Of a stretch of DNA of 64,000 bases, positions 32,490-43,592 are shown in pieces (position 1 is the first letter of the stretch; each line of letters begins with the position of its first letter). The position numbers and the translations under genes are program-made. The DNA is taken from assembly GCF_963678635.1 (NCBI RefSeq), contig NC_087068.1, forward strand, positions 39,209,649 to 39,273,648. The letters run 5' to 3'. Source of the DNA: Symsagittifera roscoffensis (Eukaryota; Xenacoelomorpha; Acoela; Convolutidae). Below the pieces are notes generated by a model. That model saw only the letters and a program-made list of their open reading frames with translations, did no database searches and was not told where the DNA came from.

Positions 32490-33953
32490 TCTCTTGACTG
32501 TTGTAATCCATCAGTAGTTTATGGTCTCTCAGAACCATATCGATCTATATCTTTTTTCGTATTTGAGGGTGTTTCGTTTTCCTGAGTCGAACTACTCAAG
32601 CTGACTTGAGGCTCAGAGTCATCAATTTCTCTGTTATCTTCATATTCTTCTTAGGTGTCGACTTCATCGCCAGTTCTCGCTCCCAAGGTCAACGAAAAGA
32701 AATTTCTCAAAATGTCCTTTCCTCTTTACGAGAACGATGAAGACGTTGCCGTTTTCTCAGTCACCCCACGCATCATGGTATTGTCAGTAGGTGAGCCCCC
32801 TACTACCGGGTTTTCGTACGAAATGTCGCACAGTTCCGACATTTCATCTCGATCAAGAGTCCCGGTCGAAATAACGAAATTGTAGCCCTGTTCTACGGGA
32901 GTATATTCACTCGTTATTCTCCTGATCCCATTTCCCTCGCTTCCGCGTGCAGCTCAAATTTCACGCAGAGCGGGTTTCGGATGAATCTCTACTTGCCCAA
33001 CTTTGCTCTTTTGTCTTCTGAAACATTTTGACTCCTCGTTTCAACCATTCCTCCTGAAAACTTCTTCCCTTTCTTGTTCCAGGTCTTCTTGGTTATTTCC
33101 ACATAAAGATCATTCATTGATTTCCTTTGTTTCTTCCGTATAAATTTCCCAGAGATTTCACTTAACTTAGGTACCTTCGACTGGTCTAGATTCAGCTTAA
33201 TCTAATGCTTTTTTACTGCTCACTCACCTGAATCACTTGCTGCCGTGATTGTTGCCTGACAACTGATATTAATACATCACAAAAATATCCAAAAATTTTA
33301 CCTAACGAGTAATCACGAATCTTCTTAAACTATAACACAGTACAGCGTATTTCTAAATTATGCATAGCAATTGTAATTTAGTTGTTGGAATAAAAGCTAG
33401 CACAGTCTGATGATGTCAAATTCTTTAAAAGACAGTGCACTCTCAACCCAATCAAAAATAATTAATGAACATGATTTTAAAAAAATTTTGAAGAAAAAAA
33501 ATCAAAAACCTATGTGTACTGCGATCGTTTTGTCGCAATTTAATAATCGAACTGGTTTCTAAATATAGAACCTTCACTGTTTAGTGCCGCTCTAAACAGA
33601 CAAAACTTGAGGGCAAAAAATTTCTCTCATATGGGCGACTATCATCCACCGACTTCTGTGTTAACTATCTGCCTTTGGATTGCCCGAGCTAGACCTTCTA
33701 AAACTCGCAAGGCAACCGCGCTTCCAAAAACTAGTTTTGAATTCATATCCAAATAAATCAGTGTCGACTTTTGTTTTCGGTTAGACCTCTCCAGGCTCAG
33801 ACCGTTTTGGTTTTACTACGGTCTTTTCAGTTTATTACCAGTTACCAGTTTATTCACTGATTTCCTGTCTTTTTTGGTCTGCCTATTTTTCCTAATATCC
33901 TAAAACTATTCACTAAATGTTTTGTCATCGTTTGCGTTAGTAAAAAAATTATT
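32490..33953. other. Leader or flank of the retroelement, no gene seen
   Basis: About 1.4 kb upstream (in minus-strand sense) of gag. I looked for a long direct repeat shared with 25-26.4 kb that could be an LTR pair and for a tRNA primer-binding site, and found neither. From about 33,240 the sequence becomes AT-rich host-like DNA. Confidence 0.35.
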
Positions 33954-33954
33954 T

Positions 33955-34320
33955 TCTTAGACCCCTCCCGATTGGCAGAACCGGTCCTTGAACCCTTCCG
34001 AATTGGCAAAATAGGACCGCTCCGAATTATGAACCCTCCGGAATGGCAAATAACAGGACCCCTCTGATGTGAGACCCCTCCGGATAGGCAAAATATGACC
34101 ATTCCGGATTGGCAAAAATTGGGACCCCTCCGAATTGGGAACCTTATGGATTGCCAAAATTAGGACCCTTTCGAATTGGGAATACTCTGAGTTGAAAAAA
34201 AAAACAGGACTACTTCGAATTGGGACCCCTCCGGATAGGCAAATTATGACCCTTCTGATGAGTTGTCAAAAAGGTCCAAAAAGGTAAACCGAGGCCCTTC
34301 CGGATATGTTCTTAGAGCCT
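33955..34320 (+). repeat. Degenerate minisatellite, unit about GGACCCCTCCGAATTGGCAA
   Basis: At least ten imperfect occurrences of GACCC(C/T)TCCG(A/G)ATTGGCAAAAT or shortened forms follow one another between 33960 and 34315, with units of roughly 20-35 bp and variable spacers. No boundary repeats seen. Confidence 0.75.
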
Positions 34321-34712
34321 ATTAAGCAAAATCAACTAACCAGGAATGGTTCGTTTTGGCTTCCGACTCCTCCGGATTTAGGCTAAGCTGCTTATTCAAA
34401 AATTTCCCTTAATTGTGAGGGGTGTTTTAGCGAGCCTGTTTCCGATGACTGTCGTTTTCTAGGCTCCCTAACTATTCCTTATAGTCGAGAACAATTTAAA
34501 AAGTCCTTAAGCAACCGTCGCTACCTTTTGATAGGGGTTTAAGGGCTTTACAAAAAAAATCGTGAAAGGTCCACATTCGAAAACCGCGGTTTTGCCAAAT
34601 TAATCTGACAATTATTTAATGCTTAATTTTTTCAAAAAACAATTGGCTCACGTATAAACAATTGACTCAGGATTGATGAATCCACTAAATCAAACTCGTT
34701 AAGTTCAATTGC
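34321..34712. other. Spacer, no gene seen
   Basis: About 390 bp of AT-rich sequence between the minisatellite and R1 copy C. No frames or repeats recognised. Confidence 0.35.
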
Positions 34713-36280
34713 TGGGGAAATTTGCAACTCGGTGGAGGATCACTACAGTGCAGTCACTGTCGAGCCCCCACAATTTGATATCGTACCTTCTGTACCAAAA
34801 AGAATACAAAACTTGTTAACGAAACCCAGCAGTCGGTTGTTGTTGTCCTTGAGACTCTTCTTGCTGCTCCTTGCATTGCTTACAGGCTCATCTTCACTTC
34901 CAACCACTTCACACTTCTGGGTTGAGCGGAATTTAGCGTTGACGTGATTAAATGCTCAAAAAACCCTTTAGTACAACAACAGAAAAAGTCAACAGTTTTG
35001 ATCGAAACAATCCTGTTCGATTTAAATGCCTCTAACAACACTTGATCTAACAACAACAAATGGGAGGGTCGGATCAGATCTCGTCTACGGAGATGATTTC
35101 TACTGATATTGTACTTTTGTACTGTTTCTCGTTTTTCCGATTATTTTAAAAAATATTTCTTGGCTTGTTCTTTGATGTTGTATATCCTTAACTTTTTTTG
35201 GTCATATACCGCCCTGGAAACGACGAGACGACCGATCCCCATATCCTTCACGATACAAGAATTTTCGGTCTTAAATAGGTTAAAAAGCTAAGTCGCGGAA
35301 TCCGGATGGCTTCCGCGGACGGAAATACCTTCCCGGCTCTTGGTTAAAGGACTTATTTAGAGCATCCGCTCGGCGCGGAATATTTGTTAACGGGTCTGCG
35401 ATTATGATGCTAGAAGAGTAAGACCCAGGAGCACCATAAAAACCCTTCGCCAGGAAGTATATAACAACGGAAAATAAAGCTAGGTCCTAAAACGACTGGC
35501 TAGCGTCCAAACGCAGCTTCACATGCTTTTAACCGTCTCTACCAAAGCCAGTTCGGTGTTTAATCCAATAACATCGGGTCGACAAAATTGTTACAATTTA
35601 AAGGCTATCGGCCAGACCGCGCTAAATAACATAGTCACATGCAAAAATAGTGAGCTCCTGGCTGGGTCTTAGTATCTCCAGACCACGACGTCAGTCCTAA
35701 AAACTTTACTTAATTATAAAATTACTTTTTTTTCAGAAGATAGAAATTATCATATTCATCGGAGATTAATCAACCCTTTCCCTCAGCTCCTAGTTTCTCT
35801 TATTCTGGAAAATGAATTAGATGTTAATTAAATTTCGCTTAAAGACATTCCAGAAGGCATTAAGTTGTTTGAAACTCAGTTCACCGTCTTCTAAGACTCT
35901 TTCGGATTTGTAGTCTTCAGCGCCGGGACGAGATGCAGTCTAGACTATCGGCCTTACCGATTGACAGTGTCAGCACAATCGTCTTTCCGGAATGATCTCG
36001 GATCTTCACGCTCGTTTTTCTAATTTTTTTTCTGCTTAGTTCAGCGTCCTGTGTTTTTCTGACTCTCTAAAATCGTTCTTCTGAAGTTTGCGGTTTTTTA
36101 GTTGTCGCGAAATCCCAAAGTCGTAACAAGTCTTTACAACCGAACGAAATTATAAAATTTTACAAGTCAATCAAAACCGACCTCTCCCATATCGTTCATA
36201 AAAGCAAATTTCCCTGAACTGTTGCAGATAGAAATTCGTTGCTGATATGCATTTCAGCTCATTCTGTTCGAATGTTACAA
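34713..36280 (+). repeat. Dispersed repeat family R1, copy C
   Basis: Collinear with copy B: head block (AACTCGGTGGAGGATCACTA at about 34726), CAAAACTTGTTAACGAAAC at about 34809, the CAGTTCGGTGTTTAATCC block near 35550, the ATCGGAGATTAATCAACCC block near 35758, and the distal block TTAGTTCAGCGTCCTGTG near 36036. It contains insertions absent from copy B near 35200-35440. Same strand as the other copies. Confidence 0.65.
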
Positions 36281-36318
36281 ATGTTAACGAAAGCTAGGTA
36301 AAATTCGTTTGTCTGATG

Positions 36319-36710
36319 GCCTTAGATGGGGACCGATCGTTTAGCAGACCAATTTTTTAGCATGAAAAATGAGTATTTTAGCAGACCAACGTAAAAAAGT
36401 GACGGGTAATTGATTGACAGACTCGAAAAGACGTTCAGTCTGCGGCCAAGCTTTCCCAATTAAGTCAATTATCTCGCGATTTGTCAACAAAACTATCAAC
36501 TTTAAAATTAACAGGCTAAATTTGCGGCAATCAAGGAGTTACACGCACAATAACACTCGTGTTGAGTTGAAGCGCAGCGGAGCTAGCGGTCGCTATTCGC
36601 CAGCGCTGCAATCGAAGTTAGCTATCACACTTAATAATTGTTCTGCGTCTGCTAAAAAAACCGGTCTGCTATAAAACCGGTCTGCTAAAATCCCTAGCAC
36701 CGCCTTAAAT
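36319..36710. mobile_element. MITE A, Mutator-like (374 bp, 9 bp target-site duplication)
   Basis: The element spans 36328-36701. The left end is GGGGACCGATCGTTTAGCAG and the right end, read in reverse, is GGTGCTAGGGATTTTAGCAG; both continue with ACC. The flanks are GCCTTAGAT (36319-36327) and GCCTTAAAT (36702-36710), a 9 bp duplication with one mismatch. The TTTAGCAGACC motif is repeated just inside both ends. There is no transposase. The 9 bp duplication and long subterminal repeats point to the Mutator (MULE) superfamily. An inverted relative is MITE B. Confidence 0.85.
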
Positions 36711-37398
36711 CTATAACACATTGCTAAGACCTTAAACAGACCAAAAGTCAGCTGTATAGGTCGAGACGGTAGAGGTAGAAAAAGCATATAATTAAGGTAA
36801 CTGGCGTCAGCCAGTCGTCAAAATTGATTTTTCTATCTCCCGTCGCTGTATAATTTCCGGGTGATTATTACATTCCTTCACTTGATACTTTCCTTTACAC
36901 TTCCTATTTTTATGAAACTGTGACTGAGGGAAATGATAAAGGACTGCTGTTACCATAATGATTTTTGACCTGATATACCTTTTAAAAACAAAAAATATAA
37001 AAGAAAGCAATAAAAAACGTTTTTTCCCTTTCAGTTTTGAAATTTCGATTTTTGCTGATTGCAAACGAATCAAAAAGTATATATGCCATTACTACGGTGT
37101 GAAAAGTCTTCCTCTTTTACCACAAATAATTCATTTGACAGGTTGGAAAATCTCAATAAAGCTGTTGTGAGTTATACAGGTTAGAGAATGGCTAAATCGT
37201 GAACCAACTCATGAAAAAAAAATTGATTTTTTTCCGCTAAAAATATGAAATATTTTGCCTTTTTTTAAATTTTTTTTATTTATTCCTGGCGTATAATTGT
37301 CGCACGTCGTGCGAAGCTCAGCTTCGCCTCTGTGCTACAAAAGTCGCAAGTGAAAATAAATATAAGTTTTGCTTTAGATTGTAACTCTTTTAAGGGTG
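36711..37398. other. Upstream region of STX16
   Basis: AT-rich. It holds one copy of the GCGAAGC...GCTTCGCCTCTGTG motif of the SINE tails (37311-37335). Promoter elements are not recognisable. The STX16 start codon follows at 37399. Confidence 0.35.
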
Positions 37399-40300
37399 AT
37401 GGCTACGCGATCGCTAACAGAAGTTTTTATTTTAATGCGAAATAATTCGATTCAGCATCGTCAATTCTACTCAAAAACAGTTGATGAGTCTACAGTCACA
37501 GATCGAACAGCTTTGGTAGCTGACGCGGAGAAAAATTTTGGCAGTAGAGTTCCTAATGGAACTCCGCCTGAGTGGTCGGACACAGTTGAAGATGTGCAAT
37601 ATAATGTTTCCAAGATACAGCAACGGTTAAAAGTAAGTAGTGCGCAGGTCATAAATTGTGCAATATAGTGTTTCCAAGATACAAAACGGTGAAAAGTAGG
37701 TAGTGCGCAGGTCATAAATTGTGCAATATAGTGTTTCCAAGATACAAAACGGTTAAATTTACTTAAGAATTTGTAATAAATAATGAAATTAACAAGAAAC
37801 ATACACACATGTACGAAATAGAAAGGGAGGAAAACTACTGAAGAGCCGATCACTAATCAGCTACTTGTCATCACAATTTCCTAACCTAACGTCTACGATG
37901 CCACCAATTTGTCAATTTCGATCACAAAAATAATGTGTTGAAATTTTTCCAGAGACTTTAAAGATATTGTTTTTGTTGAGAGATCTTTGATATAAAGTTA
38001 TCTAACTATTATGCGTAAAAAGTTTTCTGGCCGTATCACTTGATCATGCGAAAAGTGTTCCAATTGTTAATCCGACCATTGAATAATGGTAAACTTTGCA
38101 TTCGAATGTGTTTTAGTTTCTTTTTTTGTTTTCCAAGTAGAATCAGGTACCACTAGTAATTATCGGAATAGGACGAGTCATATATAATTTTAAAGCCTTT
38201 TCACTCGTGATTCGAACGACACTCAAGAATCTCAAAAAGTTGTTCCAGTGTCAAGAAAAACCTGTTTAAAACTTTTGAGCTTTAGTCTAAATTCTAGCGA
38301 GTAAAGCGAGCGAGTAGCATTCTGTACTTTGGTGCTGCCAGAGTACTCTCAGGAGTTGTAAGTCTTGCATCCAAATATGACTACTCAAATAATTGTAGTT
38401 TTCCAGATTTGACGTTTTAGTGTTTTTATTAGAAAATTTTCGGAAAAATTAAATTTAAAAAGTTTCACACAATATGAAATTCTCAACCATGTTGTTGGGT
38501 ACCTTGAGGGTGCTTTCAGGAGTTGCAAATCTTGTGAAGTTTACAAAAAACTTAAACAAAAAAAGTTACAAAATTTGAAACTCCTTATTTGTTGAAGAAG
38601 CAACCTTATTGTCAGCGCATCTCGCGAATCTTGCCTCTAACTATGAAACTTAGGTTTATTTCGGGAAACTTAAGTTAAGAAAAGTTCACGGAATTTGAAA
38701 TTCCCAACCCTATAGTAGGGTGCTCTCAGGTTACTCTCAGTGATTGCAAATGTTGCCTCCAAATTTCTCCAGAGGCCCTTTAAGTTTTCAAGATGACGCT
38801 TTTATGGTTTTTCAAATTTGGAATTAAATTTTATTTTGATAAAATTTGAAATTACCAACCCTGTAATTGGGTGGTGTCAGAGTACACTAAAAGGCTGCAG
38901 ATCTTGTTTCCAATATATGACGTTTTTCATGAGTTGTCTAAAAATCGAAGCACCGAAGGTGCGTTAAACGCTAGTTCATTTTGATATGTTCCATATTCTT
39001 AAGGTTCCCTCTTGTTTTTGTTAAATTTCCTTCTTCCCCGCTTGACAGGATTCTTCGGTTTATTACACTTTCGAGCGAAATGTGTTAGTACGAGCCTTCT
39101 TCTTTTCTAACCTAGCTCGCAAATAAAAGAGTTCATTAAAGGTGTTCAGATATTTGTAGGCACTTTTGCTATAATCACGATATTTAGTCTTGGAAATTTG
39201 ATAGGATCTGCTTTATTTGTGGCTAGTAATTGACATTTATTAAGCATCTGTGGCTGAGTGGTTAGTGCATGAAACTCATAATCTCTAGTTTGCAGATCTA
39301 GTCCGAGACGTTGCCGAATTTTTACTAATTAGAGGCTTATGTCTTCTTTTTCCTTTTGCACTTTATAGAGCTGCTTTTTGTTCTGATCTTGCTTGTGTTT
39401 GCGCGAAGCATGGTTATCTTATGCATTAGTTCGTAAGGCGCAAAGTTTATTACGAGGTCAAACTGTGTATTTTGTGAATTGTAAGCGGATACTAGGTTTT
39501 TTGCCCGTAGATATTTTTGTTTATTACGAGGTCAAACCGTGTGTTTTGTGAATTGTAAGCGCATACTAGGTTTTTTGCCCGTAGATATTTTTGTTAACAG
39601 AATGATCATTTTAGTAGGAACGTTAAATTTCACTTTGACATGACCAATTGCTTGAAAATTTAAATTTTACTGCTATCATTTAGGTATTGGTTACGTGAAG
39701 ATTGTTTTAGGTAGTAATTTTTTTAAAATTCTTGAAAGCTATATATTTTTTGTTCATGGTTTTCGTCTTAATTTTCTGACAATTTTTTTTTCTGTTTTTC
39801 TTACGCTTGCGGTAATCCGGCGTTATCAAACTGGAATATAGATTTTGTTTCTGGTTAACTACTAGTTTAACAGAATCATTTGAATCCTTTCTTTTACTTC
39901 TCTTCCTATCTTCACTTCTCTTCTTACCTTATCGTAAAATATTCCTGGCTGTTTCTCTCTTGGCCTGCAGGTAAAGCAGTTGCCTTTGTACCCTAAGGTC
40001 TGGGGTTCGAGTAGTGGCCGGATCTTGTTTTTTTTTTCAGCAATGAAATTGGAAAAAAAGTTCCGAGAAAATTGAATTGTTGGTTTTTCGTTTGTTCGCT
40101 TAGATTTTGTCGGCTAAATTGCCACAGCGGATTTTTCTTGTGCTGTAGACAGTTTTCGTTGTAGTTGCAAACGCAAGTGTTGTTCATTCTAATTTCAGGG
40201 GTTACTTGAAAGATTAAAAAAGAATAAAAAAATCTTTTTTGTTTTTGTTTTAGTTGGTGTCTGCTCAATGGTGGTCGACTTAGTTGCCACATCACTGATT

Positions 40301-43300
40301 TTTTTTGCTGTTAACAGCTTTCATTGTAGTTCCAAGTGCTGTTCATTCTATTTTCAAGGGGGACTTGAAAGATTTTAAAATTAAAAAAAAAATGAACTTA
40401 ATCTTAAGTTGAACTTGAATTTTTCAGTTCAAGTAGTTACAGCTCAAAGATTATTGGCCCATTTGCCACATCACTGATTTTTTTCTTGTACTGCAAACAA
40501 TTTTCATTGTAGTTGCAAGTGCAATTGTTTAAGGTGGGACTTCAAACTTTTTTTTTAATAAAATCATATTTTTTTCGGCTTAACTTGTGTCTGCTTAAAG
40601 ATTGTCAGCTTTGTTTCTTTTCATAAATTTTGTTCCTTTGTTGTTGATTCAAAATTCAGGTGTCTGGCATATTTGGCTGGAATGAAGTTCTATCGAGAGA
40701 TTAAAGTTTATATGACCTAGTTTTTTTTAATTTTTCTTTTTCGGATTTTTTAAAAATTTTTTATGTTAGTGTTGAATCTAAGAGGTGCGAAGCTCCGCTT
40801 CCTCTGTGTGTTGAATAGCATTTTGTATTATCTGGTATGGTTTTTATGGGCATATTTTCTAAAATATGGGTTTTTTGAACTGGTATTACGTAACTAAATA
40901 ATCATTAATTTCGATTTAAGTCTGATTTTGAATAATTGTAATCTGATTGAAATAATTGTAGTCTGATAATTTAAGTCTGATTTTGATTAATTGTATATGT
41001 ATATTTATCTTTTCGATGAAACACTTTCGGTTAGTTAAATCGGCATAGTAACTCATAGTATCTAAATACGAGGGCAAGTTATGTCTTTATGCGATAATTT
41101 GTGTCAGAAAGGTTGAGTCGAAACAGATTTGGAAATTTTATAAGTTTCTTTATGACAAGTTGGGTTTGTCCCCTTTTGTTGCCGCTCGGTAATTGATTCT
41201 TGATAATTTTTTGAAGGGCTGCTTATGAATATCATCTGATACAAACATGACTTTGTTGTAGTATTTATCTTTTTTTTTGTTCTGGTAATTTTTCAACTTA
41301 ATTTTTCAGAATTTTTTTAACGAAGCTCCGCTTCTCCTCAGTAATAATTTAATGGCATTATCAGCTTGCCAATAAAAAGTTATTGAATCTCGAGAATTTT
41401 GGTTTTAATAATTTGTTATTAGTTTAAACTACCAGTTATTTGTCTTGTTGAAAGGACTATTGAATTAGGTGATCAAATACAAAAATGCTTGCATAGTTTT
41501 TTTGAGCTCAGCTGGGTTTTCTTGCTTTTCGATAAATGATGAATCTTAAATTGAGTTTTATAAATTCTTATTTTATGCCTCAGTGCGAAGCTCTGAGGCT
41601 CAATTTGATTTTTTTTTGCGAAGCTCCGAAGGTCGTAATGATTTTTTCAGAAAGTATTTCTGCCTCGTTTCGGTTCTGAGATAGATCGGTTTCGGGTAGC
41701 TGGCTGATGGACAACATTTCATTTCATAAGTGAAAACTTTGATAAATAAATTTTAAAACAGCGTCGGAACAACTTGTGAATTTTGTTTCGATCTTTCAGT
41801 TTTCGACTTTTTTCGCACAGTTCTTCGTTACCAGAAAATTCATTAGATAAGACCTTGGTTTTTCGTGCTTTGAATTCTAGCGAGAAACACAGTCTTTAAA
41901 GTTTGTTCATGCTCAAGTTAAATTTTTCGCGATTAATTTTTTGAGTTCTTTTAAAATCATTTCCTCAAACTCCATTATCCAACAGTAAATGTCACGAAGA
42001 ACGTGAATGACTTCAGGTTTCTAAAGTTCGAGAGTAATAATAAATTACTCTTGATCCAGTTTACTCTAAATGGGGCGAATTATAAGAATAATTGCCTATC
42101 ATAGACAATTCTTTGAATTCAATGAGCTTTAACGTGATACTTTTTCTTCGAGTTTCGAACTTGTTTTGGTTGATTTTTTTTTTCGGTTTCCTTCAGTTTT
42201 TTTCTCATTTTTCCAATTGTCTGTTTGCTATGTTTTTTATGCTGCCTCAAGCTTGTATTTTGTACTAATAAGATCACCTATTAGGGCATGCTTGTTCAAT
42301 CCGAACCCTGTTGACTGAGTTTGATTTTTTTATGCGCGCTAAACAAGCTTTTGACTTCGTGGTGCTCGTTTTATTTTTTGTTGCTGGACTGCTTTTTGTT
42401 TTATATGTCCACTATATTATCTAGCAAAGGCTATCCACAAAAGGTTCAGCTATCAGAATAATCAATATGAAGGTGTCTTTAAATTTTCGTGAATATTTTC
42501 CTAATTCTCTTTCGGCTGTTTTATATTAAAAACCTCAATATTGTACCGTCAATAGGTTATGAAGCGGAAAAAAACTCAGTAAACCAAAAAGTTTTGATTT
42601 ACTCATTATTTATCAGTTGAGTGTTTAGGAGCTGCAGTCGATGCACGACAAGCATATAAACAGACCGAGCTTAGACGACGATTTCTCATCCGATCACGGA
42701 ATAGAAGCACTAACACAGGAGATCACACAAATGTTCTTTCACTGTCAAAAATGCATCCAGACAATCAACAGATGCGCTACTGATCACAAATTCAATTTTC
42801 AAGACAGAAAGTTAGCCAAAAATGTCGTGTCATCATTAGCTTCAAGTCTGCAAACACTGTCAACTCAATTTAAACAAGCGCAGTCTGATTATCTAAAGAA
42901 GTTGAAATCAAGAGAAGAAAGATCTCGATTTTTCGCATTTGAACCATTGGATTCTGGAACTATTGATGACAGATATTCATCATATGATCAAGGATTTTCA
43001 GACGCACAAATGCAAGCTTTAATGGACAATACAGAAATGGTTGAAGATCGAGAAAGAGAGATCTCAAATATCGTGCAATCTATAACAGAACTGAATAGTA
43101 TATTCAGAGATTTAGCTCAAATGATTGTCGACCAAGGAACGGTATTAGACCGAATTGATTACAATGTTGAGCATGCATCGTTTAGGGTTGAAAAAGGTTT
43201 AAAGGAGCTCCAAAAAGCGGAGACTTATCAGAAAAAGAATAAGAAAATGATGTGTATTGTTGTGCTTGGGATCATAGCTTCAGTTTTATTTGTACTTCTA

Positions 43301-43318
43301 ATGGCAACTAAGTTTTAA
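37399..43318 (+). CDS. STX16: Syntaxin-16 (Qa-SNARE), two coding exons
   Basis: Exon 1 is 37399-37632 (78 codons) and exon 2 is 42629-43318 (229 codons plus TAA), giving 307 residues; vertebrate STX16 is about 325. Exon 1 starts MATRSLTEVFILMRNNSIQH, the conserved N-terminus that binds the SM protein VPS45, and ends at a GTAAGT donor. Exon 2 starts after TTTAG with ELQSMHDKHINRPSL, joining in phase 0 exactly where the family reads KELASLHDKHLNRP. A regulatory helical region follows, then the SNARE motif with zero-layer Gln near residue 247 in MIVDQGTVLDRIDYNVE, and a C-terminal anchor at about 284-307. The protein drives endosome-to-TGN membrane fusion. The intron is 4996 bp and full of repeats. 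No AATAAA lies between its stop and MDH2. Confidence 0.95.
37593..37757 (+). repeat. Tandem triplication of the STX16 exon 1 end and its splice donor
   Basis: Period 63-64 bp: copies begin at 37593, 37657 and 37720 (TGTGCAATATA(A/G)TGTTTCC). The first copy covers the last 40 bases of exon 1 plus the GTAAGT donor. The second carries GTAGGT at 37696. The third ends near 37757 with the donor lost. If the second donor were used, the extra 63 bases would put a TAG in frame at 37666-37668. Confidence 0.9.
38330..38940 (+). repeat. Degenerate tandem repeat in the STX16 intron
   Basis: Four or five diverged units of about 150-200 bp share two islands: CTCTCAGGAGTTG(T/C)AA(G/A)TCTTG (near 38340, 38512, 38738 and, weaker, 38870) and (A/T)TTTGAAATT(C/A)(C/T)CAACC (near 38475, 38695, 38845). 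Not coding. Confidence 0.55.
39241..39420 (+). mobile_element. tRNA-derived SINE (family S1)
   Basis: The head at 39245-39310 resembles a tRNA: an A-box-like TGGCTGAGTGGTTAGTGC, an anticodon-loop-like ACTCATAATCTC and a weak B box. It continues with the family body GAATTTTTACTAATTAGAGG, CACTTTATAGAGCTGCTTTT, then CTTGTGTTTGCGCGAAGC. The same body appears at about 58440-58520 and 60060-60170, which defines a repeat family. The acceptor stem does not pair, so this is not a functional tRNA. Confidence 0.65.
39445..39592 (+). repeat. 74 bp tandem duplication
   Basis: Units at 39445-39518 and 39519-39592 (GTTTATTACGAGGTCAAAC to CCCGTAGATATTTTT) differ at about three positions. Located in the STX16 intron, just after the S1 SINE. 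Confidence 0.9.
39826..40110 (+). mobile_element. Composite SINE, family S2
   Basis: Begins with GGCGTTATCAAACTGGAATA, then TTTAACAGAATCATTTGAAT, then a tRNA-like segment at about 39965-40020 (A-box-like GGCCTGCAGGTAAAGCAGTT, B-box-like GGGGTTCGAGTAGTGG) and a T-rich tail. The same module order occurs near 48740-48940 and 62355-62560. A lone GGTTATCAAGTCGGGTAA is at about 58765. Confidence 0.6.
40103..40615 (+). repeat. Three tandem ~165 bp units in the STX16 intron
   Basis: Each unit has TTGCCACA(G/T)C(A/G) near its start, ATTTTTTT with a (C/G)TGT run, TTTTC(G/A)TTGTAGTT(G/C)CAA, a TTCATTCTA(A/T)TTTCA segment and a GGACTTGAAAGATT(A/T) end. A solitary copy lies at 56250-56395. Possibly the 3' body of an S2-type SINE that was amplified in tandem. 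Confidence 0.65.
40616..42628. other. Rest of the STX16 intron
   Basis: AT-rich, no supported gene. It contains scattered copies of the GCGAAGCTCCGCTTC-type palindrome found in SINE tails, at about 40787, 41321, 41585 and 41620. The last 10 bases before the acceptor are TGAGTGTTTA. Confidence 0.4.
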
Positions 43319-43592
43319 ATCGAATTCTTCTTTGAACATATCTATTTGAAAGTTATACGAATTGAATGTAATTTGCATTTTTTTGTTATATGACTTTTGG
43401 AAACAAATTCAGTATTGTGAAAGCATCCAAATCCAGTTTCAGACATCTTATAAACAATTTTGAGTCCCTCAAAAGGTGTGTAAGCAAATACGAAAATGTC
43501 GATGATTTTGACGGTCTAGATTTAGGCTATCAGGATTTTGAGGTTCATGTAAATTTGAGTTTTGTTGGAATCTTTACAGATTTGTTTGAGAT

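Noticed and set aside
25000-33300. LTR pair around the gag-pol element
   Set aside because: No shared direct repeat of LTR length was found by reading both flanks; a computed self-alignment would be decisive.
36414-36674. 86-codon frame inside MITE A
   Set aside because: Not present in the related MITE B, so it is a chance frame in a non-autonomous element.
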